Counted from the stretch's first letter, positions 8,836 through 17,986 are shown. The stretch: DNA of 64,000 nucleotides from CAJMNU01 sp905214855 (GCA_937890595.1 CALADM010000003.1:21716-85715); one strand, 5' to 3'. Notes: generated by a model from the letters alone, not told the origin. Made by a program: numbers and translations.

Positions 8836-9744
8836 ATGACAATACAGCAGATAAAGTATTTTATAGCAGTAGCTGATTCTGGTTCTATCAGTGAAGGTGC
8901 AAAAAGAATGTTTGCGTCTCAATCAGGTGTATCAGAAGCAGTGAGAGCAGTGGAAAATCATTATGGAATCAAAGCATTTGTAAGGACATCAAAAGGAGTT
9001 GCTTTAACTGGTGATGGAAAAGATCTGTTGATTGAATTTAAAGAAATATTGAATCGAATGTACTATCTGGATATAAAATATGAAGAAAAAAAGAAACAGA
9101 AACAAAAAATCCATAGTTTTTATGTGGCAAGCCAGCATCATATCTGTGGCATTGATTCTTTTGCATCCATCTTAAAAAATCCAGAATATGAAGATTATCA
9201 GGTGGGATTCCAAGAATGCAAGACAACGGAAGTGTTAGATCAGGTAGAAAAAGGAATGGCAGAAGTAGGAATCATTTTCTTTTCTGAACAGACGAAAGGA
9301 CAAATGGTGCAGGAATTGAGAGGAAGAGGGATTATATTTAATCATATTGGCTATAAAACTGCACATGTCTATGTATGTGAAAATCATCCATTGTCTGGAT
9401 GTAGCCAGATTACAGCAGAAGACATTATCCAATATCCCTTTATAACATATGATCGTGCAATTGATGCAAATCCAGCCTATACACAGGGGATTCTTGCAAA
9501 CTACCGCGTAAAAAAGGTGATATCTGTCTCAGATAGGGCAGCAGCCTATTCTTTGATGAGAAATAATAACGGTTTTGCAGTGGGAAGTGGATACCATACA
9601 AAAGATGAAAATTATGAAGATATTAAAGCAATTCCGATTAAAAATGGTGTCAGTCTGGAAATTGGATGGATTGTAAAGAATAATTTCCTGCTATCAGATT
9701 TGGCAAAGGAGTTTGTAGAACGGGTACGCACAGAAGAAGCATAG
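8836..9744 (+). CDS. LysR-family transcriptional regulator
   Basis: The 302-aa protein has an N-terminal winged helix-turn-helix (residues 1-60, MTIQQIKYFIAVADSGSIS then SQSGVSEAVRAVE) and a C-terminal periplasmic-binding-protein-like effector domain (about 90-300). ATG 8836 follows GGGGG at the right distance; a TTG at 8800 lies inside the preceding terminator. It is cotranscription-independent of the next genes because a terminator follows, but it stands directly before a transporter-amidohydrolase group in the same direction and is likely its regulator. The effector is unknown. Confidence 0.9.
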   Translation: MTIQQIKYFIAVADSGSISEGAKRMFASQSGVSEAVRAVENHYGIKAFVRTSKGVALTGDGKDLLIEFKEILNRMYYLDIKYEEKKKQKQKIHSFYVASQHHICGIDSFASILKNPEYEDYQVGFQECKTTEVLDQVEKGMAEVGIIFFSEQTKGQMVQELRGRGIIFNHIGYKTAHVYVCENHPLSGCSQITAEDIIQYPFITYDRAIDANPAYTQGILANYRVKKVISVSDRAAAYSLMRNNNGFAVGSGYHTKDENYEDIKAIPIKNGVSLEIGWIVKNNFLLSDLAKEFVERVRTEEA

Positions 9745-9766
9745 CGGCAAATAAAGATGTATCATT

Positions 9767-9794
9767 AAAAACGATGGATTTCCATCGTTTTTTT
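9767..9794 (+). terminator. Terminator after the LysR gene
   Basis: AAAAACGATGG pairs with CCATCG plus the T tract, four-base loop, then seven T (9788-9794). The A-rich left arm makes it work as a terminator on both strands. Confidence 0.85.
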
Positions 9795-9817
9795 CTGTCT
9801 ACAGAAGCCAGAACCTT

Positions 9818-9837
9818 TGTGATATGATGAAATCACA
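9818..9837. promoter_or_regulatory. Palindrome before the DUF3100 gene, possible operator
   Basis: TGTGAT, eight bases, ATCACA. It is perfectly symmetric and lies 35 bases before the transporter gene, after the LysR gene terminator. The even-length symmetry is not the classical LysR T-N11-A and the spacing is too long for a CRP site, so the binding protein is not identified. A TATGAT inside it (9824-9829) might be a -10 box. Confidence 0.35.
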
Positions 9838-9871
9838 GTAAAACCTGATAAAGGAAAGGGGAAATAGGAAA

Positions 9872-10687
9872 ATGGAAAATCTGAAGATGGTTATCAGGAA
9901 ATATTGGAAAGTGTATGCAGTAGCTGTTGTTTTGGCTTTAATATGTGACTGCATTGGAACTATCAAGATCAATATTGGGATAGGAACACTGACTTTATTT
10001 CCAATGGTATTTGCAGTGATTCTGGGAGGACTTTTAGGACCAGATATGTTTCGACTGTTTAATCAGGAGGAATCAAAAGCAGGAGGAACGATGGTTCTGG
10101 TAGCATTAGCGCCTTTTATGGCAAAAATGGGAGTTTCTGCAGGTGCTAATCTGGCAAAATTAGTAGAGGTTGGTCCAGCACTTCTGCTTCAGGAGTTTGG
10201 AAACTTAGGAACTATTTTTATCTCTCTTCCGATTGCACTTCTACTGGGATTGAAAAAAGAAGCAATTGGTGCATGTTATTCTATTAACAGAGATTCCAAT
10301 CTGGGTCTAACAACAGATATTTATGGACCAGATGCAGAAGAGACAAAAGGAACATTTGCTGTTTATATTGTAGGTTCTGTAATAGGAACTGTTTTTGTCA
10401 GTCTTTTAGCAGGAGTTGTAGCTTCTTGGGATGTATTCCATCCATTAGCAATGGGAATGGCTTCTGGTGTAGGAAGTGGCTCTATGATGACAGCAGCAGC
10501 AGGAACTTTAGGAGAGATTTATCCTGAATATGCAGAAGATATTATGATCATGGGCGGTGCAAGTGATATGTTGACAGGAATTACCGGAATTTATATGGGA
10601 ACTTTTGTAGGACTGCCGATCACAAGAAAACTGTATGCCTGGTTAGAACCAAAACTGGGACATAAAGCTGCCAAGGAGGGAAAATAA
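9872..10687 (+). CDS. DUF3100 family multi-pass membrane protein, transporter candidate
   Basis: The 271-aa protein is almost wholly hydrophobic, with about seven to eight membrane segments and two Gly/Ser-rich stretches (LAMGMASGVGSGSMMTAAAG at about 191-210 and IMGGASDMLTGITGI) that resemble re-entrant or substrate loops of secondary transporters. A short soluble loop carries YSINRDSNLGLTTDIYGPDAEE. I recognise it as DUF3100-like, a family without assigned substrate. Its stop codon TAA is immediately followed by the ATG of the next small membrane gene, so the two are translationally coupled and may form one transporter. The amidohydrolase 3' suggests uptake of its substrate. Confidence 0.7.
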   Translation: MENLKMVIRKYWKVYAVAVVLALICDCIGTIKINIGIGTLTLFPMVFAVILGGLLGPDMFRLFNQEESKAGGTMVLVALAPFMAKMGVSAGANLAKLVEVGPALLLQEFGNLGTIFISLPIALLLGLKKEAIGACYSINRDSNLGLTTDIYGPDAEETKGTFAVYIVGSVIGTVFVSLLAGVVASWDVFHPLAMGMASGVGSGSMMTAAAGTLGEIYPEYAEDIMIMGGASDMLTGITGIYMGTFVGLPITRKLYAWLEPKLGHKAAKEGK

Positions 10688-11149
10688 ATGTTGGGAAAAT
10701 ATTGTATTCGTGAAGCTGCTCTTCTCGGTTTGACCGCTATTATTATGATTATTACCAATGTTATTGGTTATAAAATGCCATTGGTTGATTCCATAGGAGG
10801 AATTTTGCTTCTCAGTGCCATTGCTTTGTTTGGTTTAACTTTGAGTCAGTTTATGAATCGTTTTATTAAACTACCATCTATGATGTATGTTTCATTGACT
10901 GGGCTTTTACTTGCCTGTCCGATTTCTCCGGTAAAAGATTTTATTATTCAGGTGACTTCACAGGTAGCATTTATGGCTCCAGCTACTGCTTTGGGAGCTT
11001 TTGCTGGAATTTCTCTTGGAAAAGATTTAAAGAATTTTGCAAAAATGGGATGGAAGATGGTATTGATCACTCTTCTTGTTATTACTGGAACATTTATTTT
11101 TTCCGCATTGGTAGCACATCTTGTTTTAAAACTTACTGGTGCAATTTAA
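10688..11149 (+). CDS. Small five-segment membrane protein, probable partner of the DUF3100 protein
   Basis: The 153-aa product has about five transmembrane segments (near residues 8-27, 33-57, 63-83, 85-111, 117-148) and no other domain. It begins at the base after the stop codon of the DUF3100 gene, with GGAGGG inside the end of that gene as ribosome binding site. I do not recognise its family. Tight coupling and equal membrane character suggest that it completes a two-component carrier. An alternative is an independent accessory protein. Confidence 0.65.
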   Translation: MLGKYCIREAALLGLTAIIMIITNVIGYKMPLVDSIGGILLLSAIALFGLTLSQFMNRFIKLPSMMYVSLTGLLLACPISPVKDFIIQVTSQVAFMAPATALGAFAGISLGKDLKNFAKMGWKMVLITLLVITGTFIFSALVAHLVLKLTGAI

Positions 11150-11233
11150 ACTGGAAGTTTTTGCAGTAAAATGACTTGCAAATAGAAAAGAAATGTTTTT
11201 TGAGAAAGTTTTATGTAGGAGGAGACAATTCAT

Positions 11234-12574
11234 ATGGAAACATGTGATATTTTGATACGTGGATGTCAAATATTGAAACCAGATATGACGATTTCTGGTC
11301 AATGCAGTGTAGCTGTAAAAAATTCATGGATTGAAAAGATTGGTCCGACTGAAGAATTGGAAAAATTATACCAACCTGTACAAGTTCTGGATGGAAAAGG
11401 GAAACTGCTCATGCCAGGATTTGTGGATGGACATACACATACTTGTCAACAGCTTTTAAGAGGACGTGTATCAGATGAATATCCTATGGTATGGACTCGT
11501 TTTTTAGTGCCGTTTGAGAGCAATCTTTTGCCAGAAGATTCTTATATAAGTGGTCAGCTTGCCTGTCTGGAGATGATTAAAAATGGAACCACTGCATTTG
11601 CAGATTCTGGTGGTGTGCATATGGAGCGGGTGGCAGACGCTGTTATTGAATCTGGAATGCGTGCAGCTATTGCCAAGTCTACTATGGATATAGGAAATGC
11701 GATTACTGGTGCGATGAAAGAGACGGCAAAGGAAGCAATTGCACATACTAAAGATTTATATCAGGCATATCAGGGTGCAGGAGACGGAAGAGTGGATATC
11801 TGGTTTGCAATCCGTCAGGTTATGACCTGTTCTAAAGAGTTGATCACTATGGTGCGTGATTCAGCAGAAGAACTTCATACAGGAATCCATGCTCATCTGT
11901 GTGAACATAAGGATGAAGTGAGCTTTTGCCTTCAGAATTATAAAATGCGTCCAGCTCAATTTTTGGATGCCATGGGAGTTTTAGGTCCTAATCTTCTTAC
12001 AGCTCATAATGTAATGTTGTCAGATGATGATATTGACTTGATGGCAGAACGTAATGTGAAAGTGATTCATTGTCCAAGAGCAAATTTGGCAAATCATGGA
12101 TTTCCAAAAGCACCTCAGATCCTTCAGGCAGGACTTAGTGTAGGACTGGGATGTGATGGAGCAGCTCCATCAAATCTGGATTTGTTTGATGAGATGAAAG
12201 TACTTCGTTATGGCATGATTGCTTATTGGGGACTTCCATCCTTCAATCCAGTAGTAATGACTTGTCCCACTGTTTTGAAGATGGCTACTCAGGGTGGTGC
12301 TAATGCAATTGGAAAAGGTGATATTCTGGGTACAGTAGAAGAAGGAAAAAAAGCAGATCTTATTCTTTTAAATATTGATCAGCCTCATATTACCCCAAGC
12401 CAAAATCTGGTAAATACGATTGTTGAGGCAGCAAATGGACATGATGTGACTGATTCTATTATCAATGGAAAGATTGTTATGAGAAACAGGGAAGTTCTTA
12501 CTTTAGATGAAGAAAAAATTCGTCGAGAAGCACAGATCCACATGGATGAGATTATAAAACGTGCTTATTCATAA
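11234..12574 (+). CDS. Amidohydrolase of the TRZ/ATZ (MTA/SAH or guanine deaminase-like) group
   Basis: A 446-aa metal-dependent hydrolase with the beta-sandwich plus TIM-barrel plan. Metal ligands are visible as His67 and His69 in FVDGHTHT, His219/His221 in GIHAHLCEH, His258 in LLTAHNV and Asp308 in GCDGAAPSN; Glu224 is the usual proton shuttle of the deaminase subgroup. This subgroup deaminates or dechlorinates heterocycles such as guanine, 5-methylthioadenosine or triazines. It lies 84 bases after the membrane pair, preceded by AGGAGG. The likely picture is uptake of a heterocyclic amine by the transporter pair and release of ammonia here; the substrate cannot be read from sequence. Confidence 0.82.
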   Translation: METCDILIRGCQILKPDMTISGQCSVAVKNSWIEKIGPTEELEKLYQPVQVLDGKGKLLMPGFVDGHTHTCQQLLRGRVSDEYPMVWTRFLVPFESNLLPEDSYISGQLACLEMIKNGTTAFADSGGVHMERVADAVIESGMRAAIAKSTMDIGNAITGAMKETAKEAIAHTKDLYQAYQGAGDGRVDIWFAIRQVMTCSKELITMVRDSAEELHTGIHAHLCEHKDEVSFCLQNYKMRPAQFLDAMGVLGPNLLTAHNVMLSDDDIDLMAERNVKVIHCPRANLANHGFPKAPQILQAGLSVGLGCDGAAPSNLDLFDEMKVLRYGMIAYWGLPSFNPVVMTCPTVLKMATQGGANAIGKGDILGTVEEGKKADLILLNIDQPHITPSQNLVNTIVEAANGHDVTDSIINGKIVMRNREVLTLDEEKIRREAQIHMDEIIKRAYS

Positions 12575-12694
12575 AATTTACATAGGAACAGAATTTTCCT
12601 AGGTCATGGGGCGTTGAAAGCTGTGTTGACGTTTTCACATATCTAAGCAAAAGTTTTATAACTTATTTTGATAGTTAGAGTATAGCATAAAAAT

Positions 12695-12754
12695 AGTTGC
12701 ATATCAAGATAAAATATGTTATAATTTCAACATAAAAAATCTTGATATGCAACT
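12695..12754. terminator. Large palindrome between convergent genes, probable bidirectional terminator
   Basis: Perfect 16-base arms (12695-12710 and 12739-12754), a symmetric AAAA/AAAA internal loop and an inner TATGTT/AACATA stem (12715-12720, 12729-12734). On the plus strand it is followed by TTTTCTATTTTT, on the minus strand by ATTTTTATG, so it can end transcription of the amidohydrolase and of the zinc-ribbon gene. The part 12575-12690 holds only a small TAGGAA/TTCCTA hairpin. Confidence 0.65.
12697..12725 (+). promoter_or_regulatory. Promoter-like sequence inside the palindrome, pointing antisense into the next gene
   Basis: TTGCAT (12697-12702), 17 bases, perfect TATAAT (12720-12725). 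A transcript would start near 12732 and run antisense to the 3' part of the minus-strand zinc-ribbon gene. It overlaps the terminator hairpin, so it may be fortuitous. Confidence 0.35.
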
Positions 12755-12757
12755 TTT

Positions 12758-13453
12758 CTATTTTTCGAATAATTTTTGATAAATGGTTTCACATAATTCA
12801 TCTACATAAGAAGGATCAGGGAGATCCTGATGTGTAGTAAGATAATCCTGAATCAATTCAAAGCGTTTTAATGCAAGGATTTCTGTCTGAAGAACACCAT
12901 ATTCTGTGAGTAATTGCTGGTCCAATTCTTCTGCGGTATAATTACAGAGAAACCATTCTGTGATCTCTTTTGTACTCTTTTCTTCTGCTGCGATCGCATT
13001 TTTTGCTAAATGTGCAGATTTTTGTGTTTTCCAAGCAATTCCTATACAAAAACATCCCATACAAGTCAATGTCCCTAAGAATAAGATACGAGAGCTTTTT
13101 GTCATAAGGATTGGCACAACTGGAATCCAGAAGACAAGGGCAATAAGAAGTAAAAAAATGCCAACTCCCCAAAAAGCAAGTGCCGAAGAACAGAGTTCTC
13201 GGTATTTATCAGATTGTTTTACATAGACAGAAGTTTTTGGAATATTTTCTTCATCAGATGACGGATTGGATTGTAGTGTTTCAAATTCTTGAAGCTGCTG
13301 TTTAAAAATCTGATTGGCTTCTTCCATTTGTCGTTTTTCTTCTTTTTGAAGCTGAAGAGCATATTCTTTGGATGCGACAAGAGGACCTTTGCAATCAGAA
13401 CATATTGTGATTCCATCTACGAATTCCATATCACATTTAGGACAATAAGGCAT
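12758..13453 (-). CDS. Zinc-ribbon membrane protein of unknown function
   Basis: The 231-aa protein starts MPYCPKCDMEFVDGITICSDC, a four-cysteine zinc ribbon (C-x2-C, then C-x2-C), followed by a Gln/Glu-rich helical linker (about 28-70), two transmembrane segments (about 92-112 and 122-142) and a soluble C-terminal helical region. Small proteins of this plan are common in Lachnospiraceae, but no role is known to me. GGGAGG stands before the start. It is convergent with the amidohydrolase and divergent from the following ABC exporter. Confidence 0.75.
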   Translation of the reverse strand: MPYCPKCDMEFVDGITICSDCKGPLVASKEYALQLQKEEKRQMEEANQIFKQQLQEFETLQSNPSSDEENIPKTSVYVKQSDKYRELCSSALAFWGVGIFLLLIALVFWIPVVPILMTKSSRILFLGTLTCMGCFCIGIAWKTQKSAHLAKNAIAAEEKSTKEITEWFLCNYTAEELDQQLLTEYGVLQTEILALKRFELIQDYLTTHQDLPDPSYVDELCETIYQKLFEK

Positions 13454-13559
13454 TTAGACTCCCTCCCTTTTGTATACCAGAGATTTTGATGAATATTTTT
13501 AGAGCTTTTTCAAGAAATAGTGTATCATGGCAGAATTGTTTGTGCAAGCAGAAAGCCTC

Positions 13560-13588
13560 TTCACTTTTGCAAAAAAATAGGCTAAAAT
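13560..13588 (+). promoter_or_regulatory. Promoter of the ABC exporter gene
   Basis: TTCACT (13560-13565), 17 bases, TAAAAT (13583-13588), 60 bases before the coding start. Confidence 0.5.
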
Positions 13589-13647
13589 GAAGAATGGTTG
13601 GGAGTGAGTTGCAGACTGACCATAAATTTTTAGAAAATGGAGTGAGT

Positions 13648-15423
13648 ATGATGGAACCAAAACGAATGAAAACCACAGAATTAATGAAGCGCTTTCTGCC
13701 ATATTTTGTCAAGTACAAGAAAGTGTTGATATTGGATCTGTTCTGTGCTTCTTTAACAACAGTTTGTGAGATGGTGCTGCCTTTGATCTTACGCCACCTT
13801 ACCAATACAGGGTTAGAGAATGTAGCTCTTGTTACAGGTAGGATGATTGTGTCAATGGGAGTGTTGTATTTTGTACTTCGCATTATAGATGCGATCGCCA
13901 ATTATTATATGTCAAGTGTTGGACATATTATGGGAGCAAAAATTGAAACTGATATGAGAGAAGATGCTTTCTGTCATTTGCAGAAACTGTCAGATTCCTA
14001 TTATAACAATGTAAAAGTTGGACAGATTATGTCCAGAATTACAAATGATCTTTTTGATGTGACAGAGTTTGCACATCATTGTCCAGAGGAGTTTTTTATT
14101 GCCTTTATTAAGGCAGTCATTTCCTTTTTAATATTGATCCGAATTAATATTCCTTTAACGTTGATCCTGTTTGTGATTATTCCTGTTATGACGGTGAGTT
14201 GTTCTTATTTTAATCTTAGAATGAGAGCAGCCTTCAAAAAACAAAGAAATCATATTGGTGAGCTGAATGCACAGATTGAAGACAGCCTTTTAGGAGGTCG
14301 TGTAGTTAGGGCATTTGGTAATGAACAGATGGAAATTCGTAAATTTGGAGAAGGAAACCGTAAATTTTTGGACATCAAAAAAGAGACATATCACTATATG
14401 GCAGGATTTCATACAACAACTAGATTGTTTGATGGTTCAATGTATCTGGTTGTAATTGTGATTGGTGGATATTTCATGATGAAGGGAAGTATTGCACCAG
14501 GGGATTTGTTTGCCTATACTTTGTATGTGACTACATTATTGACTACTATCCGGAGAATCATTGAATTTACAGAACAGTTCCAGAGAGGTATGACTGGTAT
14601 TGAACGTTTTGTTGAGATTATGGATTCTAAGATTGATATTTTTGATGAACCAGGAGCAAAAGAGTTAAGAGATGTAAAAGGTGAGATCGAATTAAAAGAT
14701 GTCAGTTTTGAATACCCAGATGATCATAATCCAGTATTAAGTCATGTATCCATCCAGATTCATTCAGGAGAAAAAATTGCTTTGGTAGGACCTTCCGGTG
14801 GGGGTAAGACAACGCTTTGTAATCTGATTCCTCGTTTTTACGATACAACCACAGGGCAGATCTTGATCGACGGTCAGGACAATAAAAAGGTAACACTTCA
14901 GAGTTTGAGAGAAAATATCGGAATTGTACAGCAGGATGTATATTTATTTTCAGGAACTGTGTTTGAGAACATTGCGTATGGTCGTCCAGGAGCCAGCCGT
15001 GAGGAAGTTATGGAAGCGGCAAAGATGGCAGGAGCACATGAATTTATTTCAGAATTGAGCAATGGGTATGACACTTATGTAGGAGAGCGGGGAGTTAAGC
15101 TGTCTGGAGGTCAAAAACAGAGAATTAGTATTGCAAGAGTATTTTTGAAAAATCCATCTATTTTGATTTTAGATGAGGCAACTTCTGCACTTGATAATGA
15201 GAGTGAAGTTCTTGTATCAAAATCATTGGAAAGGCTGGCAGTGGGAAGAACTACATTAACTATTGCACATCGTTTGACAACGATCCGCAATGCGGATAGG
15301 ATTTTAGTTCTCTCTGATGGAAAGATTGCAGAACAAGGAAGTCATGATGAATTGTTAAAGCAAAAGGGACAATATTATCATTTATATACTTCTGTAAATG
15401 CTTTAGATCAGATGGAAAATTAA
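13648..15423 (+). CDS. ABC exporter half-transporter, MsbA/LmrA type
   Basis: About 591 aa: a six-helix export domain (roughly residues 20-310) fused to an ATPase domain (about 335-590). Walker A is GPSGGGKTT, the Q-loop is IVQQDVYLF, the signature is LSGGQKQR, Walker B ILILDEATSALD has the catalytic Glu, and the switch His is in IAHRLTT, so both sites of a homodimer would be competent. ATG 13648 (or 13651) with GGAG upstream is preferred over the TTG at 13594. It is followed after 28 bases by a sensor kinase, so they are probably cotranscribed; cargo is unknown. Confidence 0.88.
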   Translation: MMEPKRMKTTELMKRFLPYFVKYKKVLILDLFCASLTTVCEMVLPLILRHLTNTGLENVALVTGRMIVSMGVLYFVLRIIDAIANYYMSSVGHIMGAKIETDMREDAFCHLQKLSDSYYNNVKVGQIMSRITNDLFDVTEFAHHCPEEFFIAFIKAVISFLILIRINIPLTLILFVIIPVMTVSCSYFNLRMRAAFKKQRNHIGELNAQIEDSLLGGRVVRAFGNEQMEIRKFGEGNRKFLDIKKETYHYMAGFHTTTRLFDGSMYLVVIVIGGYFMMKGSIAPGDLFAYTLYVTTLLTTIRRIIEFTEQFQRGMTGIERFVEIMDSKIDIFDEPGAKELRDVKGEIELKDVSFEYPDDHNPVLSHVSIQIHSGEKIALVGPSGGGKTTLCNLIPRFYDTTTGQILIDGQDNKKVTLQSLRENIGIVQQDVYLFSGTVFENIAYGRPGASREEVMEAAKMAGAHEFISELSNGYDTYVGERGVKLSGGQKQRISIARVFLKNPSILILDEATSALDNESEVLVSKSLERLAVGRTTLTIAHRLTTIRNADRILVLSDGKIAEQGSHDELLKQKGQYYHLYTSVNALDQMEN

Positions 15424-15451
15424 AAGCTGATACAGAATAGGAGGAGTGGGA

Positions 15452-16903
15452 ATGAGAGGAAATACGTTGTGGAAAGAGTGGCATATGAGAGAACGTGCTA
15501 TTCCGTTTAAAGTATTGATTGGCATTTTGCTCTTTTTTGTTGGAATCATTCCCCTTCTGGTTCAAAGCAAGATGCTGTTTGGTTTTTATAGCCATCAGAG
15601 GATTGATTCTAAGATGCAGGAGATGCAGTCTCAATGTCTTATGATAGGAAATAAGATTTCTGTGAATGGATATTTAGAAAATCCGGCAAAAAGTGCAGGA
15701 ATTTCCGGAGAAATGCAGATTATCGGAGATATGTATGAGGGGCGGATTTATGTGGTGGACAGGAATTTCAGGATCATTTACGATTCTTTTGGACTGTCTA
15801 ACGGAAAAATTACCATAGCAGAGCAGGTGATCCGTTGTTTTCAGGGAGAGAGCAGCAGCGATTATTTTGACAAGGAGCATTATTTTTATATCACAACACC
15901 TATTTATAAAGATAAAGAGGAACAGCATATAGAGGGAGTTTTAGTTGCAATATCTTCCACAGAAGAAATTTTGGCAGAAAAAGGGAAATTTATGGATCGG
16001 GCAAGAATGATGGAATTATTTTTTGGAATTATTTTGATAATTTTAGCATTTTTGTGTGCACAGTGTATGATGGAACCATTCAAGAGATTAATTAGCAGAT
16101 TAAGACTGGCAGCAGATGGTAATTTGGATGAAGATATCCAAGTAAATATATATCAGGAAACTAGAGAGATTTCCCAGACATTGAACCAAACTCTTTCTAA
16201 TGCGAAACAATTGGATCAGGCACGACAGGAATTTGTTTCTAATGTATCCCATGAATTGAAAACTCCAATCACGTCGATCCGTGTTTTAGCAGACTCTCTT
16301 ATGGGGATGGAAGAGGCACCCATTGAACTTTATAAGGAATTTATGACAGACATTTCAGATGAAATCGACAGAGAAAGTAAGATCGTAGATGATCTTTTGT
16401 CATTGGTCCGTATGGATAAAGCTGCTGCAGAGCTGAATGTGGAGAAAACAGATATCAATGCTTTGATCGAATTGATTATGAAAAGACTGCGTCCTATTGC
16501 ACAGAAGAGAAATGTAGAATTGATCTTTGAAAGTATACGAGAGGTTTCTGCTGAAATTGATGAAGTAAAAATGTCACTTGCTTTGAATAATCTAATAGAG
16601 AATGCTGTCAAATATAATCTGGATGGGGGATGGGTTCGTGTAACATTGGATGCAGATCATAAGTTTTTTTATGTAAAAGTGGCAGATTCAGGTATTGGTA
16701 TACCAGAGGAATTCCAAAACCGTATTTTTGAAAGATTTTATCGGGTTGATAAGGCAAGGAGCAGAGAATCAGGTGGTACTGGTTTAGGACTTGCAATCAC
16801 AAAAAGTGTAATCCAGATGCATCAAGGGGCAATTAAAGTTCAAAGCAGGGATGGAGAGGGAACGACATTTACTGTGCGTGTCCCGTTGAAATATATTTCA
16901 TGA
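15452..16903 (+). CDS. Membrane sensor histidine kinase without adjacent response regulator
   Basis: A 483-aa kinase: transmembrane helix at about 18-38, extracytoplasmic sensor region to about 185, second helix about 187-205, HAMP linker, HisKA box FVSNVSHELKTP with the phosphoacceptor His267, then the ATPase boxes N (NNLIENAVKYN), G1 (DSGIGIP), F (IFERFYR) and G2 (GGTGLGLAI). ATG 15452 stands seven bases after AGGAGG. The usual response regulator gene is absent on both sides: an ABC exporter lies upstream and a GerMN lipoprotein, overlapping by the frame end, follows. The pair resembles the actinobacterial MtrB-LpqB arrangement. Confidence 0.93.
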   Translation: MRGNTLWKEWHMRERAIPFKVLIGILLFFVGIIPLLVQSKMLFGFYSHQRIDSKMQEMQSQCLMIGNKISVNGYLENPAKSAGISGEMQIIGDMYEGRIYVVDRNFRIIYDSFGLSNGKITIAEQVIRCFQGESSSDYFDKEHYFYITTPIYKDKEEQHIEGVLVAISSTEEILAEKGKFMDRARMMELFFGIILIILAFLCAQCMMEPFKRLISRLRLAADGNLDEDIQVNIYQETREISQTLNQTLSNAKQLDQARQEFVSNVSHELKTPITSIRVLADSLMGMEEAPIELYKEFMTDISDEIDRESKIVDDLLSLVRMDKAAAELNVEKTDINALIELIMKRLRPIAQKRNVELIFESIREVSAEIDEVKMSLALNNLIENAVKYNLDGGWVRVTLDADHKFFYVKVADSGIGIPEEFQNRIFERFYRVDKARSRESGGTGLGLAITKSVIQMHQGAIKVQSRDGEGTTFTVRVPLKYIS

Positions 16904-16980
16904 TATGCAAGACTTATGAGAGTTTTGGATATTGTGGAAGTGATGAGGGCAGAAGTATCGCAGAAAGAATGGAGAGATCA

Positions 16981-17931
16981 ATGAGGGAAAGCAAAAAAAT
17001 CAAGAAAATTCTTTGTCTGTTTCTTTTTTGTATGCTTTTGATGTTGGCAGGATGCCAGAAAGATGAGATTCTTCCAGAAGAAACAGCAGGGGAAACAGAA
17101 AATAGTTACCAGATCAGTTATTTAAATTCGAATGGAACAGGAATGGTCTCTGTAGAATATAGAACAAAAACAACAGATGAGAAAGAGTTGATCCAAGAAT
17201 TGATATCAAATTTTCAGACTGTTCCCAAAGAGATAGAATGTCAGGTTGCTTTGCCAGAAAAGGTAGAATATCAAGAATATCGTTTGGAACAATCGGTGTT
17301 GTATCTGTATTTTGACAGTAATTATGCAGAGATGGATGCAGGAAGAGAAATTTTATGCCGTGCTGCATTAGCACAGACATTAACACAGCTTCCTTTTGTA
17401 GATTATATTATGATCTACAGTGGAGAGCAACCCTTAATGGATAAAAGCGGGAATCCTGTAGGAATGTTTTCAGAAAGTGATTTTATATCAAGTATTACGG
17501 ATGTCAATGACTTTGAAAAGAAAACAGTGGTTCTGTATTTTACAGATGCTGAGGGTACGACTCTTGTTCCAGAGGAGAGGGAATTGATTCATAATATTAA
17601 TTCTTCTATGGAGAGATTAGTAGTATCAGAATTGATAAAAGGTCCAAAAGAGACGGGACATAGTCCGGTTCTTTCATCAGATACCAAGATTTTGGGAATA
17701 TATGTCAATGAAAATGTATGTTATTTGAATTTTGATGAATCATTTTTAAAGAATAGTTTGGATGTGAAACCAGAAATACCAATTTATGCGATTGTAAATT
17801 CGCTTTCAGAGCTGTCTACAATCAATAAGATTCAGATCACTGTCAATGGTTCTTCAGATGTTCTATTTAGAGATACATTACCATTAAATACCATTTTCGA
17901 GCGAAATTTGGATTATATAGGGGGAAAATAA
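16981..17931 (+). CDS. GerMN-domain lipoprotein
   Basis: A 316-aa secreted lipoprotein: signal peptide with the lipobox LAGC near residue 23, then two GerMN-type modules (about 60-170 and 185-310; each contains a L(Y/N)F(D)xxF/Y-like strand such as LYLYFDSNY and CYLNFDESF). GerMN proteins include spore germination GerM and the LpqB regulator of the MtrB kinase. ATG 16981 has GGAGA (16971-16975) before it; the frame is open further upstream to 16900 but that part is not signal-peptide-like. It follows the sensor kinase closely and may modulate it at the outer membrane face. Confidence 0.85.
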   Translation: MRESKKIKKILCLFLFCMLLMLAGCQKDEILPEETAGETENSYQISYLNSNGTGMVSVEYRTKTTDEKELIQELISNFQTVPKEIECQVALPEKVEYQEYRLEQSVLYLYFDSNYAEMDAGREILCRAALAQTLTQLPFVDYIMIYSGEQPLMDKSGNPVGMFSESDFISSITDVNDFEKKTVVLYFTDAEGTTLVPEERELIHNINSSMERLVVSELIKGPKETGHSPVLSSDTKILGIYVNENVCYLNFDESFLKNSLDVKPEIPIYAIVNSLSELSTINKIQITVNGSSDVLFRDTLPLNTIFERNLDYIGGK

Positions 17932-17986
17932 AATAAGACCGCTTGTCTGGATAGTAGGGGCATTCGCACTTGGAGAGTACCTTGCC

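Noticed and set aside
9818..9837. TGTGA/TCACA palindrome as a CRP site
   Set aside because: The centre is ten bases instead of six between TGTGA and TCACA, so it was kept only as an unassigned operator.
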